In this document: in pieces, positions 25,671 to 36,727 of the stretch | Layout: the number at the start of each line of letters is the position of its first letter | How positions within the stretch are numbered: the stretch's first letter is position 1 | Assembly: GCF_000758325.1 (NCBI RefSeq) | Contig: NZ_CP009459.1 | Location: 2,232,001-2,296,000 of the forward strand | Direction of reading: 5' to 3' | DNA length: 64,000 nucleotides | Source of the DNA: Cedecea neteri | GTDB taxonomy: Bacteria > Pseudomonadota > Gammaproteobacteria > Enterobacterales > Enterobacteriaceae | The notes under the pieces: model-generated | What the model was told of the DNA's origin: nothing | What the model saw: the letters and a program-made list of their open reading frames with translations, nothing else | The model's database searches: none | Made by a program: the position numbers and the translations under genes

Positions 25671-28600
25671 TTGCCGCCGTTATTCGCTGGTCGCTTAAAA
25701 ATCGCCTGTTGGTGGTGCTGGCCGTCATCATTATGGCTGCGTGGGGGCTTTGGTCGCTGCAGCGAGCGCCGCTGGATGCGCTGCCGGATCTCTCCGACGT
25801 GCAGGTGATTGTGCGGGTCAGCTATCCGGGCAAAGCGCCGCAAATCGTGGAAGATCAGGTCACCTATCCGCTGACCACCACCATGCTGTCCGTTCCGGGA
25901 GCTAAAACGGTGCGTGGCTTCTCCATGTTTGGCGATTCTTATGTCTACATTCTGTTCGACGATGGGACCGATCCTTACTGGGCGCGTTCCAGGGTACTTG
26001 AATACCTGAGTCAGGTGCAGTCTCAGCTGCCGCCGGAGGCCAAAGCTTCGCTGGGGCCGGATGCCACCGGGGTTGGCTGGGTATATGAGTATGCGCTGGT
26101 GGACAGAACCGGCAAGCACAGTCTGGCCGATCTCCGTGCTTTACAGGACTGGACGCTGAAATTTGAGCTGAAAACTGTGCCAAACGTCTCCGAAGTGGCA
26201 AGCGTGGGCGGTATGGTGCGTCAGTACCAGATTGTGCTCGATCCGGAGCGTATGAAGGCGCTGAATATTACCCATGAGCAGATCATTAACGCGGTGAAAA
26301 GCGCCAATCAGGAAGGGGGCGGGTCGGTGCTGGAAATGGGAGAGGCTGAGTACATGGTGCGTACTTCTGGCTATCTCAAAAATCTGGATGACTTTAAGCA
26401 GGTGGTGATCGCCAGCCGCGACGGCGTGCCGGTGCTGCTTTCCGATGTTGCTTCTTTCAGGCTCGGGCCGGAAATTCGTCGGGGTGTGGCGGAGTTTAAC
26501 GGGGAAGGTGAAGTTGCCGGTGGCATTATTGTGATGCGCTACGGCAAAAACGCCCTTGAAACGATTAACGCGATCAAAGCAAAGCTGGCTCAGCTGCAGA
26601 AGAGTTTGCCGGCAGGCGTTGAAATTGTGCCGGTGTACGACCGCTCGCACCTGATTGAACACGCGATTGAAACGCTCTCCCACAAGCTGCTGGAAGAGTT
26701 TATCGTGGTCGCCATTATTTGTTCGCTGTTCCTGTTCCACTTCCGCTCTGCGCTGGTGGCGATTATTACCTTGCCGCTGGGAATTCTGGGGGCGTTTATC
26801 GTCATGCATTACCAGGGCGTGAATGCCAATATTATGTCGCTGGGCGGGATAGCGATTGCCATTGGCGCGATGGTCGACGCGGCAATAGTGATGATTGAAA
26901 ACATGCACAAAGTGCTTGAGCAGTGGCGGCACGATCGTCCAGGGGAGCAGCCGCGCAGCGAGGATTACTGGAAAATTTCCCAGCAGGCGGCGGTAGAAGT
27001 GGGGCCGGCGTTATTTTGCAGCCTGCTGATTATTACCCTGTCGTTTATCCCGGTGTTCTCTCTTGAAGCGCAGGAGGGAAGGATGTTTTCGCCGTTGGCC
27101 TTCACCAAAACCTATTCTATGGCGGTGGCTGCAGGGCTGGGGATTACGCTGGTGCCGGTGCTGATGGGCTGGTTTATTCGCGGCAAGATCCCTGATGAAA
27201 AGGCTAACCCGATTAACCGCTGGCTGATCGCGGCCTACGAGCCTGTACTGGAAAAAGTGCTCGACAGGCCGAAAACCACGCTTGCGGTAGCCGGTGTGTT
27301 GCTGGTGGCCACGCTTTGGCCGCTGAGCAAACTGGGCAGCGAATTTATGCCGCCGCTGGATGAGGGGGATTTGCTGTATATGCCTTCCACGCTGCCGGGT
27401 ATCTCAACACGTGAGGCAGGACGGCTGCTACAGCAAACCGATCGCCTGATCAAAACTGTGCCGGAAGTTGAAACCGTTTTTGGCAAAGCGGGACGCGCTG
27501 AAACGGCCACCGATCCTGCGCCGCTAACCATGATTGAAACCACCATTCGCTTTAAGCCACGCGACCAGTGGCGGCCGGGAATGACGATGGACAAGCTGGT
27601 GAGTGAGCTGGATAACGTGGTGAAAGTGCCGGGCATTGCCAACGTGTGGGTGCCGCCTATCCGTAACCGACTGGACATGCTGGCCACCGGGATTAAAAGC
27701 CCGGTAGGGATAAAGGTGAACGGCAATAATATTGCCGCCATTGAGTCGGTGGCTGAGCAAATTGAACGTGTGGTCAAGCAGGTGCCAGGAGTGACGTCTG
27801 CGTTGGCTGAGCGCCTGAGTGGTGGGCGTTATGTGGACATCGACATCGACAGGCGTAAAGCGGCGCGTTATGGCGTTTCGGTTAAAGAACTGCAGTCGCT
27901 GGTGGCGACGGTGATCGGCGGCGAAAATATCGGAGAAACCATTGAGGGACGCGAGCGTTTTCCTATTAACGTGCGCTACCCGCGTGAACTGCGCGATAAC
28001 CTGCAGAAACTGCGCGATTTACCGGTTATTACCTCCAACGGCGGTCAGGTGGCGCTTTCTGAACTGGCAAATATTGCGATTACAGAAGGGCCGCCGATGC
28101 TGAAAAGTGAAAATGCACGCCTTTCTAACTGGGTCTATGTCGATCTGCGTGGCCGTGATTTGAAGTCTGCCGTAGAGGATATGCAGCGCGTCGTGGCCGA
28201 GCAGGTGAAGTTGCCTGAAGGCGTTTCGCTTTCATGGTCAGGTCAGTTTGAATATCTTGAACGCGCGACCGCGAAATTAAAAATTGTGCTGCCATTTACC
28301 TTATTAATCATATTTGTACTGTTATATGTCACCTTCTCACGAGTGAAGGATGCGCTATTAATTATGGGGACTTTGCCGTTCTCATTAATTGGCGGCGTGT
28401 GGCTGCTTTACCTGTTGGGATATAATCTGTCTGTGGCTGGAGCCGTGGGCTTTATTGCCCTGGCAGGGGTTGCTGCTGAATTTGGCGTGATCATGGTGCT
28501 TTATTTAAACCAGGCACTGACCAGGCATCAAAAAGCCGATGAGATACAGGATGACGGTATGTTGCGGCGTGCCATCCATGAAGGTGCTGTCCTGCGCGTC

Positions 28601-28786
28601 AGGCCGAAGGTGATGACCGTTGCCACCATTATGGCGGGTTTACTGCCGATTATGTGGGGCAACGGGACCGGATCGGAAGTGATGCGGCGTATTGCCGCCC
28701 CGATGATTGGGGGGATGGTGACGGCGCCATTGCTGTCGATGCTGGTTATCCCTGCGGTATATATGCTGATTAAAAAACGGAAATAA
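25667..28786 (+). CDS. cusA: CusA-like heavy-metal RND pump
   Basis: 1039 residues of the HME-RND class: 12 membrane helices and two large periplasmic loops. The three-methionine binding site of CusA is kept in its contexts: Met in [11 protein letters not shown], in RPGMTMDKL and in [13 protein letters not shown]. The proton-relay helix includes [16 protein letters not shown]. It extrudes Cu(I)/Ag(I) from periplasm and cytoplasm through the TolC-type channel. Last gene of the operon. No cusRS-type sensor pair is present within the window, so control must come from elsewhere. Confidence 0.94.
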   Translation: MIAAVIRWSLKNRLLVVLAVIIMAAWGLWSLQRAPLDALPDLSDVQVIVRVSYPGKAPQIVEDQVTYPLTTTMLSVPGAKTVRGFSMFGDSYVYILFDDGTDPYWARSRVLEYLSQVQSQLPPEAKASLGPDATGVGWVYEYALVDRTGKHSLADLRALQDWTLKFELKTVPNVSEVASVGGMVRQYQIVLDPERMKALNITHEQIINAVKSANQEGGGSVLEMGEAEYMVRTSGYLKNLDDFKQVVIASRDGVPVLLSDVASFRLGPEIRRGVAEFNGEGEVAGGIIVMRYGKNALETINAIKAKLAQLQKSLPAGVEIVPVYDRSHLIEHAIETLSHKLLEEFIVVAIICSLFLFHFRSALVAIITLPLGILGAFIVMHYQGVNANIMSLGGIAIAIGAMVDAAIVMIENMHKVLEQWRHDRPGEQPRSEDYWKISQQAAVEVGPALFCSLLIITLSFIPVFSLEAQEGRMFSPLAFTKTYSMAVAAGLGITLVPVLMGWFIRGKIPDEKANPINRWLIAAYEPVLEKVLDRPKTTLAVAGVLLVATLWPLSKLGSEFMPPLDEGDLLYMPSTLPGISTREAGRLLQQTDRLIKTVPEVETVFGKAGRAETATDPAPLTMIETTIRFKPRDQWRPGMTMDKLVSELDNVVKVPGIANVWVPPIRNRLDMLATGIKSPVGIKVNGNNIAAIESVAEQIERVVKQVPGVTSALAERLSGGRYVDIDIDRRKAARYGVSVKELQSLVATVIGGENIGETIEGRERFPINVRYPRELRDNLQKLRDLPVITSNGGQVALSELANIAITEGPPMLKSENARLSNWVYVDLRGRDLKSAVEDMQRVVAEQVKLPEGVSLSWSGQFEYLERATAKLKIVLPFTLLIIFVLLYVTFSRVKDALLIMGTLPFSLIGGVWLLYLLGYNLSVAGAVGFIALAGVAAEFGVIMVLYLNQALTRHQKADEIQDDGMLRRAIHEGAVLRVRPKVMTVATIMAGLLPIMWGNGTGSEVMRRIAAPMIGGMVTAPLLSMLVIPAVYMLIKKRK

Positions 28787-28795
28787 GCGTTGTTT

Positions 28796-28825
28796 GCCGG
28801 AGCGGATATAGTTATGCGCTCCGGC
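28796..28825 (+). terminator. Hairpin after the efflux operon
   Basis: 9-bp perfect stem (28796-28804 with 28817-28825), 12-base loop, followed by TTGCAATTTTATT. Likely 3' end of the operon, T tract imperfect. Confidence 0.6.
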
Positions 28826-28983
28826 TTGCAATTTTATTCAACGTTGTCTGACATCTGTTTGGGAATTCAGCGAATTGACAGCAGGCGGTGGACAATTTTC
28901 TTTACAAGTCATGTGCTGATTTAGCTTTCATTGAGATATAATTCAGTAAGGTACCTGTCGAATTTTAATATGGTAATAACGAC

Positions 28984-29553
28984 GTGACTTACGCGAATAA
29001 ACTGTTCTCAATTTTGATTTTTGTTTGCACGCTTGGGTTGAGCGCTTCTGCTGCTGCGGAAAGCGGCTTTTTCAGCAATGCATGGGACACCTTCTCAGGC
29101 CAGGTGTCTAAAACCTGGAATGAGCCAGAACACTACGATCTTTACGTGCCGGCGATCACCTGGCACGCCCGCTTTGCCTATGACAAAGAAAAAACGGATC
29201 GCTACAACGAGCGGCCGTGGGGCGCAGGTTTTGGCCAGTCCCGCTGGGATGAAAATGGCAACTGGAACGGTATCTATCTGATGGCGTTCAAAGACTCCTT
29301 TAATAAGTGGGAGCCTATCGGCGGCTATGGTTGGGAGAAAACCTGGCGTCCGCTGAGCGACGATAATTTCCATTTAGGGTTGGGGTACACCGTCGGCGTT
29401 ACCGCGCGTGACAACTGGAAATACATCCCAATCCCGGTTGTGCTGCCGCTGGCGTCCATTGGCTACGGCCCGGCAACCTTCCAGATGACCTACATTCCAG
29501 GCACCTATAACAACGGTAACGTCTACTTCGCGTGGATGCGTTTCCAGTTCTGA
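28984..29553 (+). CDS. pagP: Lipid A palmitoyltransferase PagP
   Basis: 189 residues with GTG start at 28984 and a signal peptide ending AAA near residue 25. The mature eight-stranded barrel matches PagP closely: [20 protein letters not shown] with the catalytic His, AFKDS with Asp/Ser, and the C-terminal [19 protein letters not shown]. Transfers palmitate from phospholipid to lipid A in the outer membrane, giving resistance to cationic peptides. PhoPQ-controlled in relatives; I could not place a PhoP box. Confidence 0.96.
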   Translation: MTYANKLFSILIFVCTLGLSASAAAESGFFSNAWDTFSGQVSKTWNEPEHYDLYVPAITWHARFAYDKEKTDRYNERPWGAGFGQSRWDENGNWNGIYLMAFKDSFNKWEPIGGYGWEKTWRPLSDDNFHLGLGYTVGVTARDNWKYIPIPVVLPLASIGYGPATFQMTYIPGTYNNGNVYFAWMRFQF

Positions 29554-29748
29554 TTTAGTCGGCCTGAAGCCAGTGAAAACTGAGGGTTTTTATACCCCTT
29601 TAAAAACAAGGTGTAATGTGCAAGCTAGTAAAAAGTTAGCGACTTTTATCACTTTTTAGCAATTCTGGACTGGACAAAAGCCACCACAATTGTTGTACTG
29701 ATGCCCGACACAGCATTTGTGTCGTTTTTTCATGTAAAGGTAATTTTG

Positions 29749-29958
29749 ATGTCTAAGATTAAAGGTAACGTTAAGTGGTTTAATGAATCCAAAGGCTTCG
29801 GCTTCATTACTCCGGAAGATGGCAGCAAAGACGTGTTCGTACACTTCTCTGCAATCCAGAGCAATGGTTTCAAAACCCTGGCTGAAGGCCAGCGCGTTGA
29901 GTTTGAAATCACTAACGGTGCCAAAGGCCCTTCTGCTGCAAACGTAATGCCTATCTAA
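29749..29958 (+). CDS. cspE: Cold-shock-family protein CspE
   Basis: 69 residues from the ATG at 29749; the frame upstream is 5' leader. RNP1 KGFGFI and RNP2 VFVHF are present. It is an RNA chaperone and antiterminator, constitutively made in relatives. Located between pagP and crcB as in E. coli, with a strong terminator after it. Confidence 0.97.
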   Translation: MSKIKGNVKWFNESKGFGFITPEDGSKDVFVHFSAIQSNGFKTLAEGQRVEFEITNGAKGPSAANVMPI

Positions 29959-29978
29959 GTCATTACCAGTAGAATATA

Positions 29979-30005
29979 AAAACCCGCCAAGGCGGGTTTT
30001 TTTTT
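29979..30005 (+). terminator. Terminator after cspE
   Basis: AACCCGCC / GGCGGGTT stem (from 29981) with AA loop and nine Ts. Confidence 0.92.
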
Positions 30006-30017
30006 GCCTGCGATTTA

Positions 30018-30104
30018 TCAGGCAAACAGATAGGTTTTCAAAAACAGCCCAACGATAACGACGCTTATCAGCACGCTCGCCCAGCCGGTTATTTGTTCTT
30101 TCAT
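30018..30104 (-). CDS. 28-residue single-helix membrane protein
   Basis: ATG at 30104 after GGGGGAG at about seven bases, stop at 30018. The product begins MKEQITGWASVL and continues as one hydrophobic helix (ISVVIVGLFLKTYLFA). Too short for ordinary gene finders. It lies 71 bases downstream of crcB on the same strand. Similar very small membrane proteins are common in Enterobacteriaceae; this one I cannot name. Support is the ribosome site plus a clean membrane helix. Confidence 0.6.
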   Translation of the reverse strand: MKEQITGWASVLISVVIVGLFLKTYLFA

Positions 30105-30175
30105 TGCCCGCTCCCCCAAAGATATGGCAGGGATAGTGGCAGAGAAAAATTAAGCTAACATTAACGCCTCGGGGC

Positions 30176-30559
30176 TTATTGGGTCACGAAGAGAGAAACC
30201 AGCCAAAATGCGAGCGCGGTCATGATAAATGAGCCTGCCAGGTTAAGCAGGACGTTCGTGCCAGCCCAAATCAAACGTCCATCCTGCAGCAGCAAAACCA
30301 CTTCCGCAGAAAACGTCGAAAACGTTGTCAGGCCGCCACAGAAACCGGTGGTTATCAGCAACTTCCACATCGGGTCGACGTGGCTGAAGCGGCTGAACAG
30401 CGCCAGCCCAAGGCCGATGATAAACGCCCCCGTCAGGTTAGCGATTAGTGTCCCGATGGGAACGCCCATGTGCATCGGATTGAACTTCATACTAAGAAAC
30501 CAGCGTGCTACGCTGCCTGTCCCGCCGCCGATAAAGACGGCGAATAGCATCTGAATCAC
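30176..30559 (-). CDS. crcB: Fluoride channel CrcB (Fluc)
   Basis: 127 residues, same length as E. coli CrcB when started at the GTG at 30559. Four helices; GGTGSVARW near the N-terminus and [12 protein letters not shown] in the third helix (the Phe/Thr/Ser fluoride path). Works as an antiparallel dimer exporting fluoride. I see no fluoride riboswitch in the 100-base divergent spacer with ybeM. Confidence 0.95.
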   Translation of the reverse strand: MIQMLFAVFIGGGTGSVARWFLSMKFNPMHMGVPIGTLIANLTGAFIIGLGLALFSRFSHVDPMWKLLITTGFCGGLTTFSTFSAEVVLLLQDGRLIWAGTNVLLNLAGSFIMTALAFWLVSLFVTQ

Positions 30560-30662
30560 GATTAATCCTTATTAAACATCAGCAATGTGAAAAGTGTAGC
30601 GTTCAGGCCGGGAGATTTATACCCAATGTGCTGTAATTAATCCTTTGAACGGCGAGGCGAAT

Positions 30663-31451
30663 ATGAAGGTGGCGGTCGGGCAGTTTGTGGTAGGGCCAGT
30701 CTGGCAGGAAAATGCGGCAACCTGCGTCAGCCTTATGGCGCAAGCAGCAGGCAAAGGGGCTGATTTGCTCGTTTTGCCTGAGGCGGTGTTAGCCCGGAGT
30801 GATAGCGATCCGGATCTGTCAGTTAAGTCAGCGCAGGCGCTGGATGGCGGCTATGTGCAACAGCTGCGGGCTGAAAGCCGGAAGAACGCTATGACTACGG
30901 TGCTAACGCTGCATGTTCCTACTCACAATGGGCGGGCGGCAAACACCTTACTGGCCATTCGCGGTGGCGAAATTGTGGCGAGCTACCAGAAAGTTCATCT
31001 GTATGACGCTTTCAGCGTGCAGGAGTCTAAGTTGGTGGATGCCGGAACAAGCCTGGCACCTCTGATTAAGGTTGCCGGCATGAATGTCGGGCTGATGACC
31101 TGCTACGACCTTCGTTTTCCGGATATGGCGTTGAGCCTTGCGCTGGGCGGAGCAGAAGTGCTGGTTCTGCCAGCGGCGTGGCTAAAAGGGCCGCATAAAG
31201 AGGCTCACTGGGCCACACTGCTCGCCGCTCGTGCGTTAGATACTACGTGCTATGTGGTTGCTTCCGGGGAGTGTGGCAATAAAAATATCGGCCAGAGCCG
31301 AATCATTGACCCGCTGGGAGTGACCGTAGCGGCAGCAGCTGAGTCTCCTGCGCTGATTTTTGCCGAGATTACGGCAGAGCGAGTGGCGGAAGTCAGGCAA
31401 ATGCTGCCGGTGCTGCTTAACCGAAGGTTTGCGCCGCCGCAAATGTTATGA
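30663..31451 (+). CDS. ybeM: Nitrilase-family deaminated-glutathione amidase YbeM
   Basis: 262 residues from the ATG at 30663. Catalytic triad Glu40 (LPEAVLA), Lys110 (YQKVHLYD), Cys147 (MTCYDLRFP). Repairs deaminated glutathione, the side product of transaminases. The gene is intact here, whereas it is disrupted in E. coli K-12. Close match to YbeM including the C-terminal NRRFAPPQ. Confidence 0.94.
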   Translation: MKVAVGQFVVGPVWQENAATCVSLMAQAAGKGADLLVLPEAVLARSDSDPDLSVKSAQALDGGYVQQLRAESRKNAMTTVLTLHVPTHNGRAANTLLAIRGGEIVASYQKVHLYDAFSVQESKLVDAGTSLAPLIKVAGMNVGLMTCYDLRFPDMALSLALGGAEVLVLPAAWLKGPHKEAHWATLLAARALDTTCYVVASGECGNKNIGQSRIIDPLGVTVAAAAESPALIFAEITAERVAEVRQMLPVLLNRRFAPPQML

Positions 31452-31580
31452 TGTTTTTTTAATCAAATCTTGATTCACCTTGTTACAGATTGCTATTGTG
31501 TCGCGCGGGCAAATGTCCGTTAATGCAATCAGGTCTTTTATTCGCCGTTGCCACGGCACGCATCACAAAAGAAGGTAGGT

Positions 31581-31787
31581 ATGGGAGAGATTAGTATTAC
31601 TAAGCTGCTGGTTGTCGGCGCGCTGATCGTATTGCTGTTTGGTACCAAGAAGCTGCGCACGCTGGGCGGCGATCTCGGTTCTGCCATCAAAGGCTTTAAG
31701 AAAGCGATGGCTGAAGACGACACTGGCAAAAAGCCCGATACCGAAGCTGAAGCCGCTGCAGAGCAACGCATCGTTCATAAAGACTGA
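31581..31787 (+). CDS. tatE: Twin-arginine translocase subunit TatE
   Basis: 68 residues from the ATG at 31581: N-terminal membrane helix ([16 protein letters not shown]), hinge [22 protein letters not shown] and an acidic tail. TatA paralogue of the Tat pore. Start chosen because [10 protein letters not shown] is the family N-terminus; the frame extends upstream. Confidence 0.95.
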   Translation: MGEISITKLLVVGALIVLLFGTKKLRTLGGDLGSAIKGFKKAMAEDDTGKKPDTEAEAAAEQRIVHKD

Positions 31788-31805
31788 ACGACGACGGCAA
31801 AATAA

Positions 31806-31834
31806 AAAACCGGCTCAGAATGGCCGGTTTTTTT
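31806..31834. terminator. Bidirectional terminator between tatE and lipA
   Basis: 9-bp stem AAAACCGGC / GCCGGTTTT (31806-31814, 31823-31831) flanked by A and T runs, between convergent genes. Confidence 0.9.
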
Positions 31835-31872
31835 ATGAATGTCAGTTTATAAGTAACAAGATGTAACCAGTA

Positions 31873-32838
31873 TTACTTCACTTCCATCCCTTTTGCCTGC
31901 AGGTCCGCATGGTAAGAGGAGCGAACAAACGGGCCACAGGCGGCGTGGGTGAAGCCCATTGCCAGCGCTTCGGCTTTCATCTCTTCAAACTCATCCGGGC
32001 TAACGTAACGCTGTACCGGCAAGTGGTGACGGCTTGGCTGGAGATACTGGCCCAGCGTCAGCATGGTCACGCCGTGACGACGCAGGTCGCGCATCACTTC
32101 GATAATCTCTTCGTTAGTTTCACCCAGGCCCACCATCAGGCCGGACTTGGTTGGAATATCCGGATGGGCTTCTTTAAAGCGCTCAAGCAGCTTCAGAGAC
32201 CAGTTGTAGTCTGCGCCTGGACGGACGTTGCGGTAGACGCGCGGTACGTTTTCCAGGTTGTGGTTGAAGACGTCCGGCGGCGTTGCGGTCAGAATATCCA
32301 GCGCACGGTCCATACGTCCACGGAAGTCAGGCACCAGCGTCTCGATTTTGATAGTTGGGTTCTTTTCACGAATAGCCCGGATGCAGTCAGCAAAGTGCTG
32401 GGCACCGCCGTCGCGAAGATCGTCCCGGTCAACGGAAGTAATTACGACGTAACGCAGACCCATATCGGCGATGGTCTGTGCCAGTTTTTCGGGCTCGTTA
32501 GCATCTGGTGCGACAGGGCGACCGTGTGCGACGTCGCAGAATGGGCAGCGGCGAGTACAAATGGCGCCCAGAATCATGAAGGTCGCGGTGCCGTGGTTAA
32601 AACATTCAGCGAGGTTAGGGCAGGAGGCTTCTTCGCAAACGGAGTGCAGACCATTCTTGCGCATCGCCGCTTTAATGCCCTGGATACGGGTTGAGTCAGA
32701 CGGAAGTTTGATTTTCATCCATTCTGGTTTTCTCAACAGCTCCTGGCGCTCTGTCGCCACGTTTTTAACCGGGATCAGAGCCATTTTATCGGCGTCGCGG
32801 TATTTAACGCCGCGTTCCATCACAATGGGTTTGCTCAT
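31873..32838 (-). CDS. lipA: Lipoyl synthase LipA
   Basis: 321 residues, radical SAM. Auxiliary cluster cysteines 68, 73, 79 ([12 protein letters not shown]) and SAM cluster cysteines 94, 98, 101 (CTRRCPFC); C-terminal [10 protein letters not shown] with the conserved Ser. Inserts two sulfurs into protein-bound octanoate made by LipB. ybeF lies between lipA and lipB as in E. coli. Confidence 0.98.
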   Translation of the reverse strand: MSKPIVMERGVKYRDADKMALIPVKNVATERQELLRKPEWMKIKLPSDSTRIQGIKAAMRKNGLHSVCEEASCPNLAECFNHGTATFMILGAICTRRCPFCDVAHGRPVAPDANEPEKLAQTIADMGLRYVVITSVDRDDLRDGGAQHFADCIRAIREKNPTIKIETLVPDFRGRMDRALDILTATPPDVFNHNLENVPRVYRNVRPGADYNWSLKLLERFKEAHPDIPTKSGLMVGLGETNEEIIEVMRDLRRHGVTMLTLGQYLQPSRHHLPVQRYVSPDEFEEMKAEALAMGFTHAACGPFVRSSYHADLQAKGMEVK

Positions 32839-33077
32839 AGGGTGCGTGTTCCAGTTGCGGATAATGAAGTCAGGCTAATTCAAGCTAAGTTAGGATCTAT
32901 CAACTATTTTTGAATTAATGGCCGGAAGTATATCATCACGGCCAGGGAGAATCAGTATACCCCAACATGAAATGGAGAAAGAATTGTAAATGGGTTGTTG
33001 TTTTGTGCTAAATGCGAGGTTAACGGGCATGGTGTTCACCTCTAAAACGTTCGGCAAGAGGTGAAAACCACTGTGAA

Positions 33078-34034
33078 TCAGGCAAACTCGGTGCGTATGG
33101 CTTTGATTATCTCCTGCAGAACCGTATCCCGAATGCTTAGCTTGTTAAAATGCATGCTGGTTTCCATCGTTTTATCCGCAAACAAATCGCAGTCAACGGC
33201 TCGCAGATTCCACGTCTCTTTAAACATTTCGTACAGCCGCCAGGGCATGAAGCCCAGCAAATCGCTGCTGCCTAACAGCGAGGACAGCGTGACGTAGTTG
33301 TAGCTGCTAAACGCTATCTGTCTGTTGGGTAGTCGCTCGCTGATCTCCTGGCGCAAGTCGCGCAGCAGGTCATCCTGCATGATCAGGAAGGTGTGCTCCA
33401 TGTTTTGCAGATCTTCGCGAGTCAGCCGTTGTTCAAGACAGGGATGACCTTCCCGGCAGACCACGGCGATACTTTCCTGATACAGCGGCACGCTGGTGAT
33501 GGTACGTGCGTAGTGGCGACTGGTGTCAATAATCAAGTCGGTTTGAAACTGGCTGAGCTGGGACTCACCGTCGTTAATGGGCACATTGCGAATAAGCAGA
33601 TTTGGATTGACCTTGCGGATCGCCGAATAGACTTTAGGAATAACTAAAGCCCCAATAGACGGCTGAGTGGCAATGGTGATGGTACGCTGCTGGTCATTGC
33701 TGTTGTTGAAATCCAGCGCGCCGAGAATGGATTCCAGTCCCTGGCTGATATATTCATGCAAGTGTGCCGCATACGCCGTTGGCGTGACGCCCTGGCCTTT
33801 GCGAATGAATAATGGATCGGGAAAAATATAGCGCAACTTTTGGATCGACTGGCTGATAGCCGAGGGCGTCAGGTTGAGCACTCTGGCTGCATTGACGATG
33901 CCTTTATGAATGTAGACGGCTTCAAAAATAGTCAGCAAGTTTAAATCTATGTTGCGTAACGTCTTGAATACGGGATAGTTGTTTTCACCATCGCGATCCA
34001 CGATTTTTTTCTCAGACAGTGGGTTTTGCCCCAT
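33078..34034 (-). CDS. ybeF: LysR-family regulator YbeF
   Basis: 318 residues. HTH preceded by the conserved LRNIDLNLLTIFEAVYIHKG and followed by VLNLTPSAISQSIQKLR, near-identical to E. coli YbeF; the effector domain (about 120-318) is far more diverged, so the inducer may differ. Targets unknown. A 9-bp inverted repeat without T tract (33035-33065) lies right after the stop. Confidence 0.92.
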   Translation of the reverse strand: MGQNPLSEKKIVDRDGENNYPVFKTLRNIDLNLLTIFEAVYIHKGIVNAARVLNLTPSAISQSIQKLRYIFPDPLFIRKGQGVTPTAYAAHLHEYISQGLESILGALDFNNSNDQQRTITIATQPSIGALVIPKVYSAIRKVNPNLLIRNVPINDGESQLSQFQTDLIIDTSRHYARTITSVPLYQESIAVVCREGHPCLEQRLTREDLQNMEHTFLIMQDDLLRDLRQEISERLPNRQIAFSSYNYVTLSSLLGSSDLLGFMPWRLYEMFKETWNLRAVDCDLFADKTMETSMHFNKLSIRDTVLQEIIKAIRTEFA

Positions 34035-34252
34035 GTCAGGTCTCCGCTCAAAAAATAAAGAATATTATATTTATAGATACAAATAGACCGTTTGGGGGAA
34101 TTAGCATAGTTATTTTGCCAACCCAAGCACGAATGAGAAAAATTAAGCCGCAGAAGCCATTCCAGGCTGTCATATTATTTAAATAATGACGTTACTGAAT
34201 TATCCAATTAGTGATTATAACCGATGGGCGAAAAAGTGATAAAAAGACACTA

Positions 34253-34277
34253 TCAGGCCAGCGAAAGGCAGGCCTGA
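34253..34277 (-). terminator. Terminator after lipB
   Basis: 7-bp stem (34253-34259 with 34271-34277) just beyond the lipB stop; a TTTTT tract follows about 10 bases later on the minus strand. Confidence 0.6.
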
Positions 34278-34280
34278 CGT

Positions 34281-34925
34281 TTACTCCACTTCGCTGTATT
34301 CGTATGGCGGATGGTTTAGCAGGGCGATAAAGTTTTCTACCAGGCGGGGCTGAATATCCGCCACCGTAATGCGTTCGACAAAATGACTGACCTGGGTCAT
34401 CTCCAGCCCGGCGTAGCCGCAGGGGTTAATCCGCAGGAAGGGGGATAAATCCATGTTGATGTTTAACGCCAGACCGTGGAAGGAACATCCTCTCCGAATG
34501 CGAAGCCCCAGAGAGCAAATTTTGCGTCCGGCGACATACACACCCGGCGCGTCGGCGCGGGGGTAAGCCTCAATATCATATTCTGCCAGCGTGTTAACCA
34601 CGGTCTGTTCCAGCATGGTGACCAGTTCCCGCACGCCCAGCTTGCGTCGTTTTAAGTTCAGCAGGAAATACATAACCTGCTGGCCTGGGCCGTGAAAGGT
34701 CACCTGGCCGCCGCGATCGCTTTGCACAACGGGAATATCGCCCGGCATCAGGACGTGCTCGGCTTTACCGGCCTGACCCTGGGTGAAAACCTGAGGATGC
34801 TCAACCAGCCAGATCTCGTCGGCCGTCGTCTCATCGCGGGTGTCGGTAAAGTCATGCATTGCCTGCGAGACAGGTTCATAAGGCTGCAGGCCAAGAGTGC
34901 GGATCAGGATAGTGTCTTGAGACAA
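34281..34925 (-). CDS. lipB: Octanoyl-ACP:protein octanoyltransferase LipB
   Basis: 214 residues using a TTG start at 34925: GGAGA lies about seven bases before it, the protein then begins like E. coli LipB, and the catalytic Lys135 and Cys169 get the same numbers as in E. coli. The ATG-started frame at 34967 would add 14 unrelated residues. FHGPGQ and NPCGYAG are present. Transfers octanoate from ACP to lipoyl domains. Confidence 0.95.
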   Translation of the reverse strand: MSQDTILIRTLGLQPYEPVSQAMHDFTDTRDETTADEIWLVEHPQVFTQGQAGKAEHVLMPGDIPVVQSDRGGQVTFHGPGQQVMYFLLNLKRRKLGVRELVTMLEQTVVNTLAEYDIEAYPRADAPGVYVAGRKICSLGLRIRRGCSFHGLALNINMDLSPFLRINPCGYAGLEMTQVSHFVERITVADIQPRLVENFIALLNHPPYEYSEVE

Positions 34926-34970
34926 AACAGCGTCTCCGGGATAAAAGGGTGGCGGGAAGTATATCACAGC

Positions 34971-34993
34971 TAAAACCCGGCCTGAGCCGGGTT
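34971..34993 (-). terminator. Terminator after ybeD
   Basis: 8-bp perfect stem AACCCGGC / GCCGGGTT with CTGA loop, then TTTTA on the minus strand; separates ybeD from lipB. Confidence 0.85.
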
Positions 34994-34999
34994 ATCAGA

Positions 35000-35263
35000 T
35001 TACAGCACCATACGAACGATTTCGATGTTGCCTAATTCTTCATACAGGGTTTCAACCTGCTCAATGTGGGTGGCATTGATGGTAATAGAAACCGAGTGGT
35101 AGTTCCCTTTGCTGCTTGGTTTAACCTGCGGCGTGTAGTCGCCAGGGGCGTGGCGCTGCACCACCTCAACGACCAGATCAACCAGCTCCGGTTTCGCCAG
35201 GCCCATTACTTTGTAAGTAAAAGAGGTTGGGAATTCGAGCAGTTCGTTCAGTTTGGTTTTCAT
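35000..35263 (-). CDS. ybeD: DUF493 protein YbeD
   Basis: 87 residues, same length as E. coli YbeD, ACT-like fold ([34 protein letters not shown] is split across strands). Function not established; often linked to lipB, as here. Confidence 0.95.
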   Translation of the reverse strand: MKTKLNELLEFPTSFTYKVMGLAKPELVDLVVEVVQRHAPGDYTPQVKPSSKGNYHSVSITINATHIEQVETLYEELGNIEIVRMVL

Positions 35264-35282
35264 GGTAGCTCCAGCGTTACGG

Positions 35283-35319
35283 CAATAAAAATAATAACTC
35301 CCGCCGGCGGGCGGGAGTT
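35283..35319 (-). terminator. Terminator after dacA
   Basis: 10-bp perfect stem (35296-35305 with 35310-35319), GGCG loop, then TATTATTTTTATT on the minus strand. Confidence 0.85.
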
Positions 35320-35372
35320 GCTTTGATGCTAAGTATATGGGGTCAGGTTTGACACTTTCAAGTGTTCAATAA

Positions 35373-36584
35373 TTAACCGAACCAGTGGTGGAACATCAGC
35401 TTGATGTAATCAATGATTCGGCTGAAGAAATTCCCTTCCGGCATCTCCTGCAGAACAACTAATGGACGCTGCTCGATGGTTTTACCGTCCAGCTGGAAGT
35501 TGATGGTGCCCACAACCTGGTTTTTCTGCAGCGGGGCGTGCAGTTCAGTCGTGGTCAGCACGTAGCTGGCTTTCAGGTCTTTCATGCGACCGCGAGGAAT
35601 GGTCAGGTAAACGTCTTTATCCACGCCGAGCGAAGCACGGTCGTTATCGCCAAACCAGGCTGGCTCAGAAGCAAACTCTTTGCCGGCTTTCAGCGGAGAA
35701 ACGGTTTCAAAGAAGCGGAAGCCCCAGGTCAACAGCTTTTTGCTTTCTGTTTCACGGCCTTTATAGGTGTGTCCGCCAAGAACCGCGGAGATCAGGCGCA
35801 TCTGGCCTTCCGTAGCGGAAGCCACGAGGTTATAGCCTGCGGCATCGGTGTGGCCGGTTTTAATACCGTCCACGTTGAGGCTGGTATCCCACAGCAGACC
35901 GTTACGGTTGGTCTGACGAATGTTGTTGAAGGTGAACTCTTTTTCTTTGTAGATAGCGTATTCGTTCGGCACATCGCGGATCAGCGCCTGGCCGATCAGC
36001 GCCATATCACGCGCAGAGCTGTACTGACCTTCGGCGTCCAGGCCGTGTACGGTCTGGAAGTGGGTGTTTTTCAGGCCCAGGGCGGAAACGTAGCCGTTCA
36101 TCAGGCTGACGAAAGCATCCTGGCTGCCGGCGACGAAGTCGGCCATCGCCACACAGGCGTCATTACCTGACTGCAGATTAATACCGCGAACCAGCTTGTT
36201 GACCGGAACCTGCATTCCTGGCTGCAGGAACATCAGCGAGGAGCCTTTAAACACAGGGTTACCGGTAGCCCAGGCATCTTTGCCGATGGTGACCATCGCA
36301 TTGTCGTCGAATTTACCGGCTTTCATCGCCTGGCCAATGACGTAGCTGGTCATCATCTTGGTGAGGCTGGCCGGGTCGCGGCGAGCGTCAGCATTTGATT
36401 CGGCCAGCACTTTGCCTGAGTTGTAGTCAATCAGGATATACGCTTCTGCATCAATCTGCGGGACGCCCGGGATCATAGTTTTAATGTTGAGGTCGTCAGC
36501 TTGAGCAGAGGCCATAGCCACAAGAGCGAAAGCCGAGGTGAGCGCCAGGCGCTTAACAAAACGTGCAGAAGGAGCTGTATTCAT
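35373..36584 (-). CDS. dacA: D-alanyl-D-alanine carboxypeptidase DacA (PBP5)
   Basis: 403 residues: signal peptide to about residue 29, active-site SLTK at 73-76, SGN at 139-141, KTG near 242, and a C-terminal amphipathic anchor ([15 protein letters not shown]). Removes the terminal D-Ala of murein pentapeptides at the outer face of the inner membrane. Followed by ybeD and lipB as in E. coli but with a terminator between. Confidence 0.98.
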   Translation of the reverse strand: MNTAPSARFVKRLALTSAFALVAMASAQADDLNIKTMIPGVPQIDAEAYILIDYNSGKVLAESNADARRDPASLTKMMTSYVIGQAMKAGKFDDNAMVTIGKDAWATGNPVFKGSSLMFLQPGMQVPVNKLVRGINLQSGNDACVAMADFVAGSQDAFVSLMNGYVSALGLKNTHFQTVHGLDAEGQYSSARDMALIGQALIRDVPNEYAIYKEKEFTFNNIRQTNRNGLLWDTSLNVDGIKTGHTDAAGYNLVASATEGQMRLISAVLGGHTYKGRETESKKLLTWGFRFFETVSPLKAGKEFASEPAWFGDNDRASLGVDKDVYLTIPRGRMKDLKASYVLTTTELHAPLQKNQVVGTINFQLDGKTIEQRPLVVLQEMPEGNFFSRIIDYIKLMFHHWFG

Positions 36585-36727
36585 GATGGAACTACGACGT
36601 CCGTGATGGAATTAAAAAAAGTGCCTTACTATAGCAAAAGCATTTTTGACTGGCATCTGACTTTGCGCGTGAGTTTGTTAATGGTCTTTACACAAATTTA
36701 CGGGCTAGGATCAGGCCAGTCATCGCT

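Noticed and set aside
30560-30662. Fluoride riboswitch ahead of crcB
   Set aside because: The conserved riboswitch core could not be found in the crcB-ybeM spacer.
33035-33065. 9-bp inverted repeat downstream of ybeF as a terminator
   Set aside because: No T tract on either strand.
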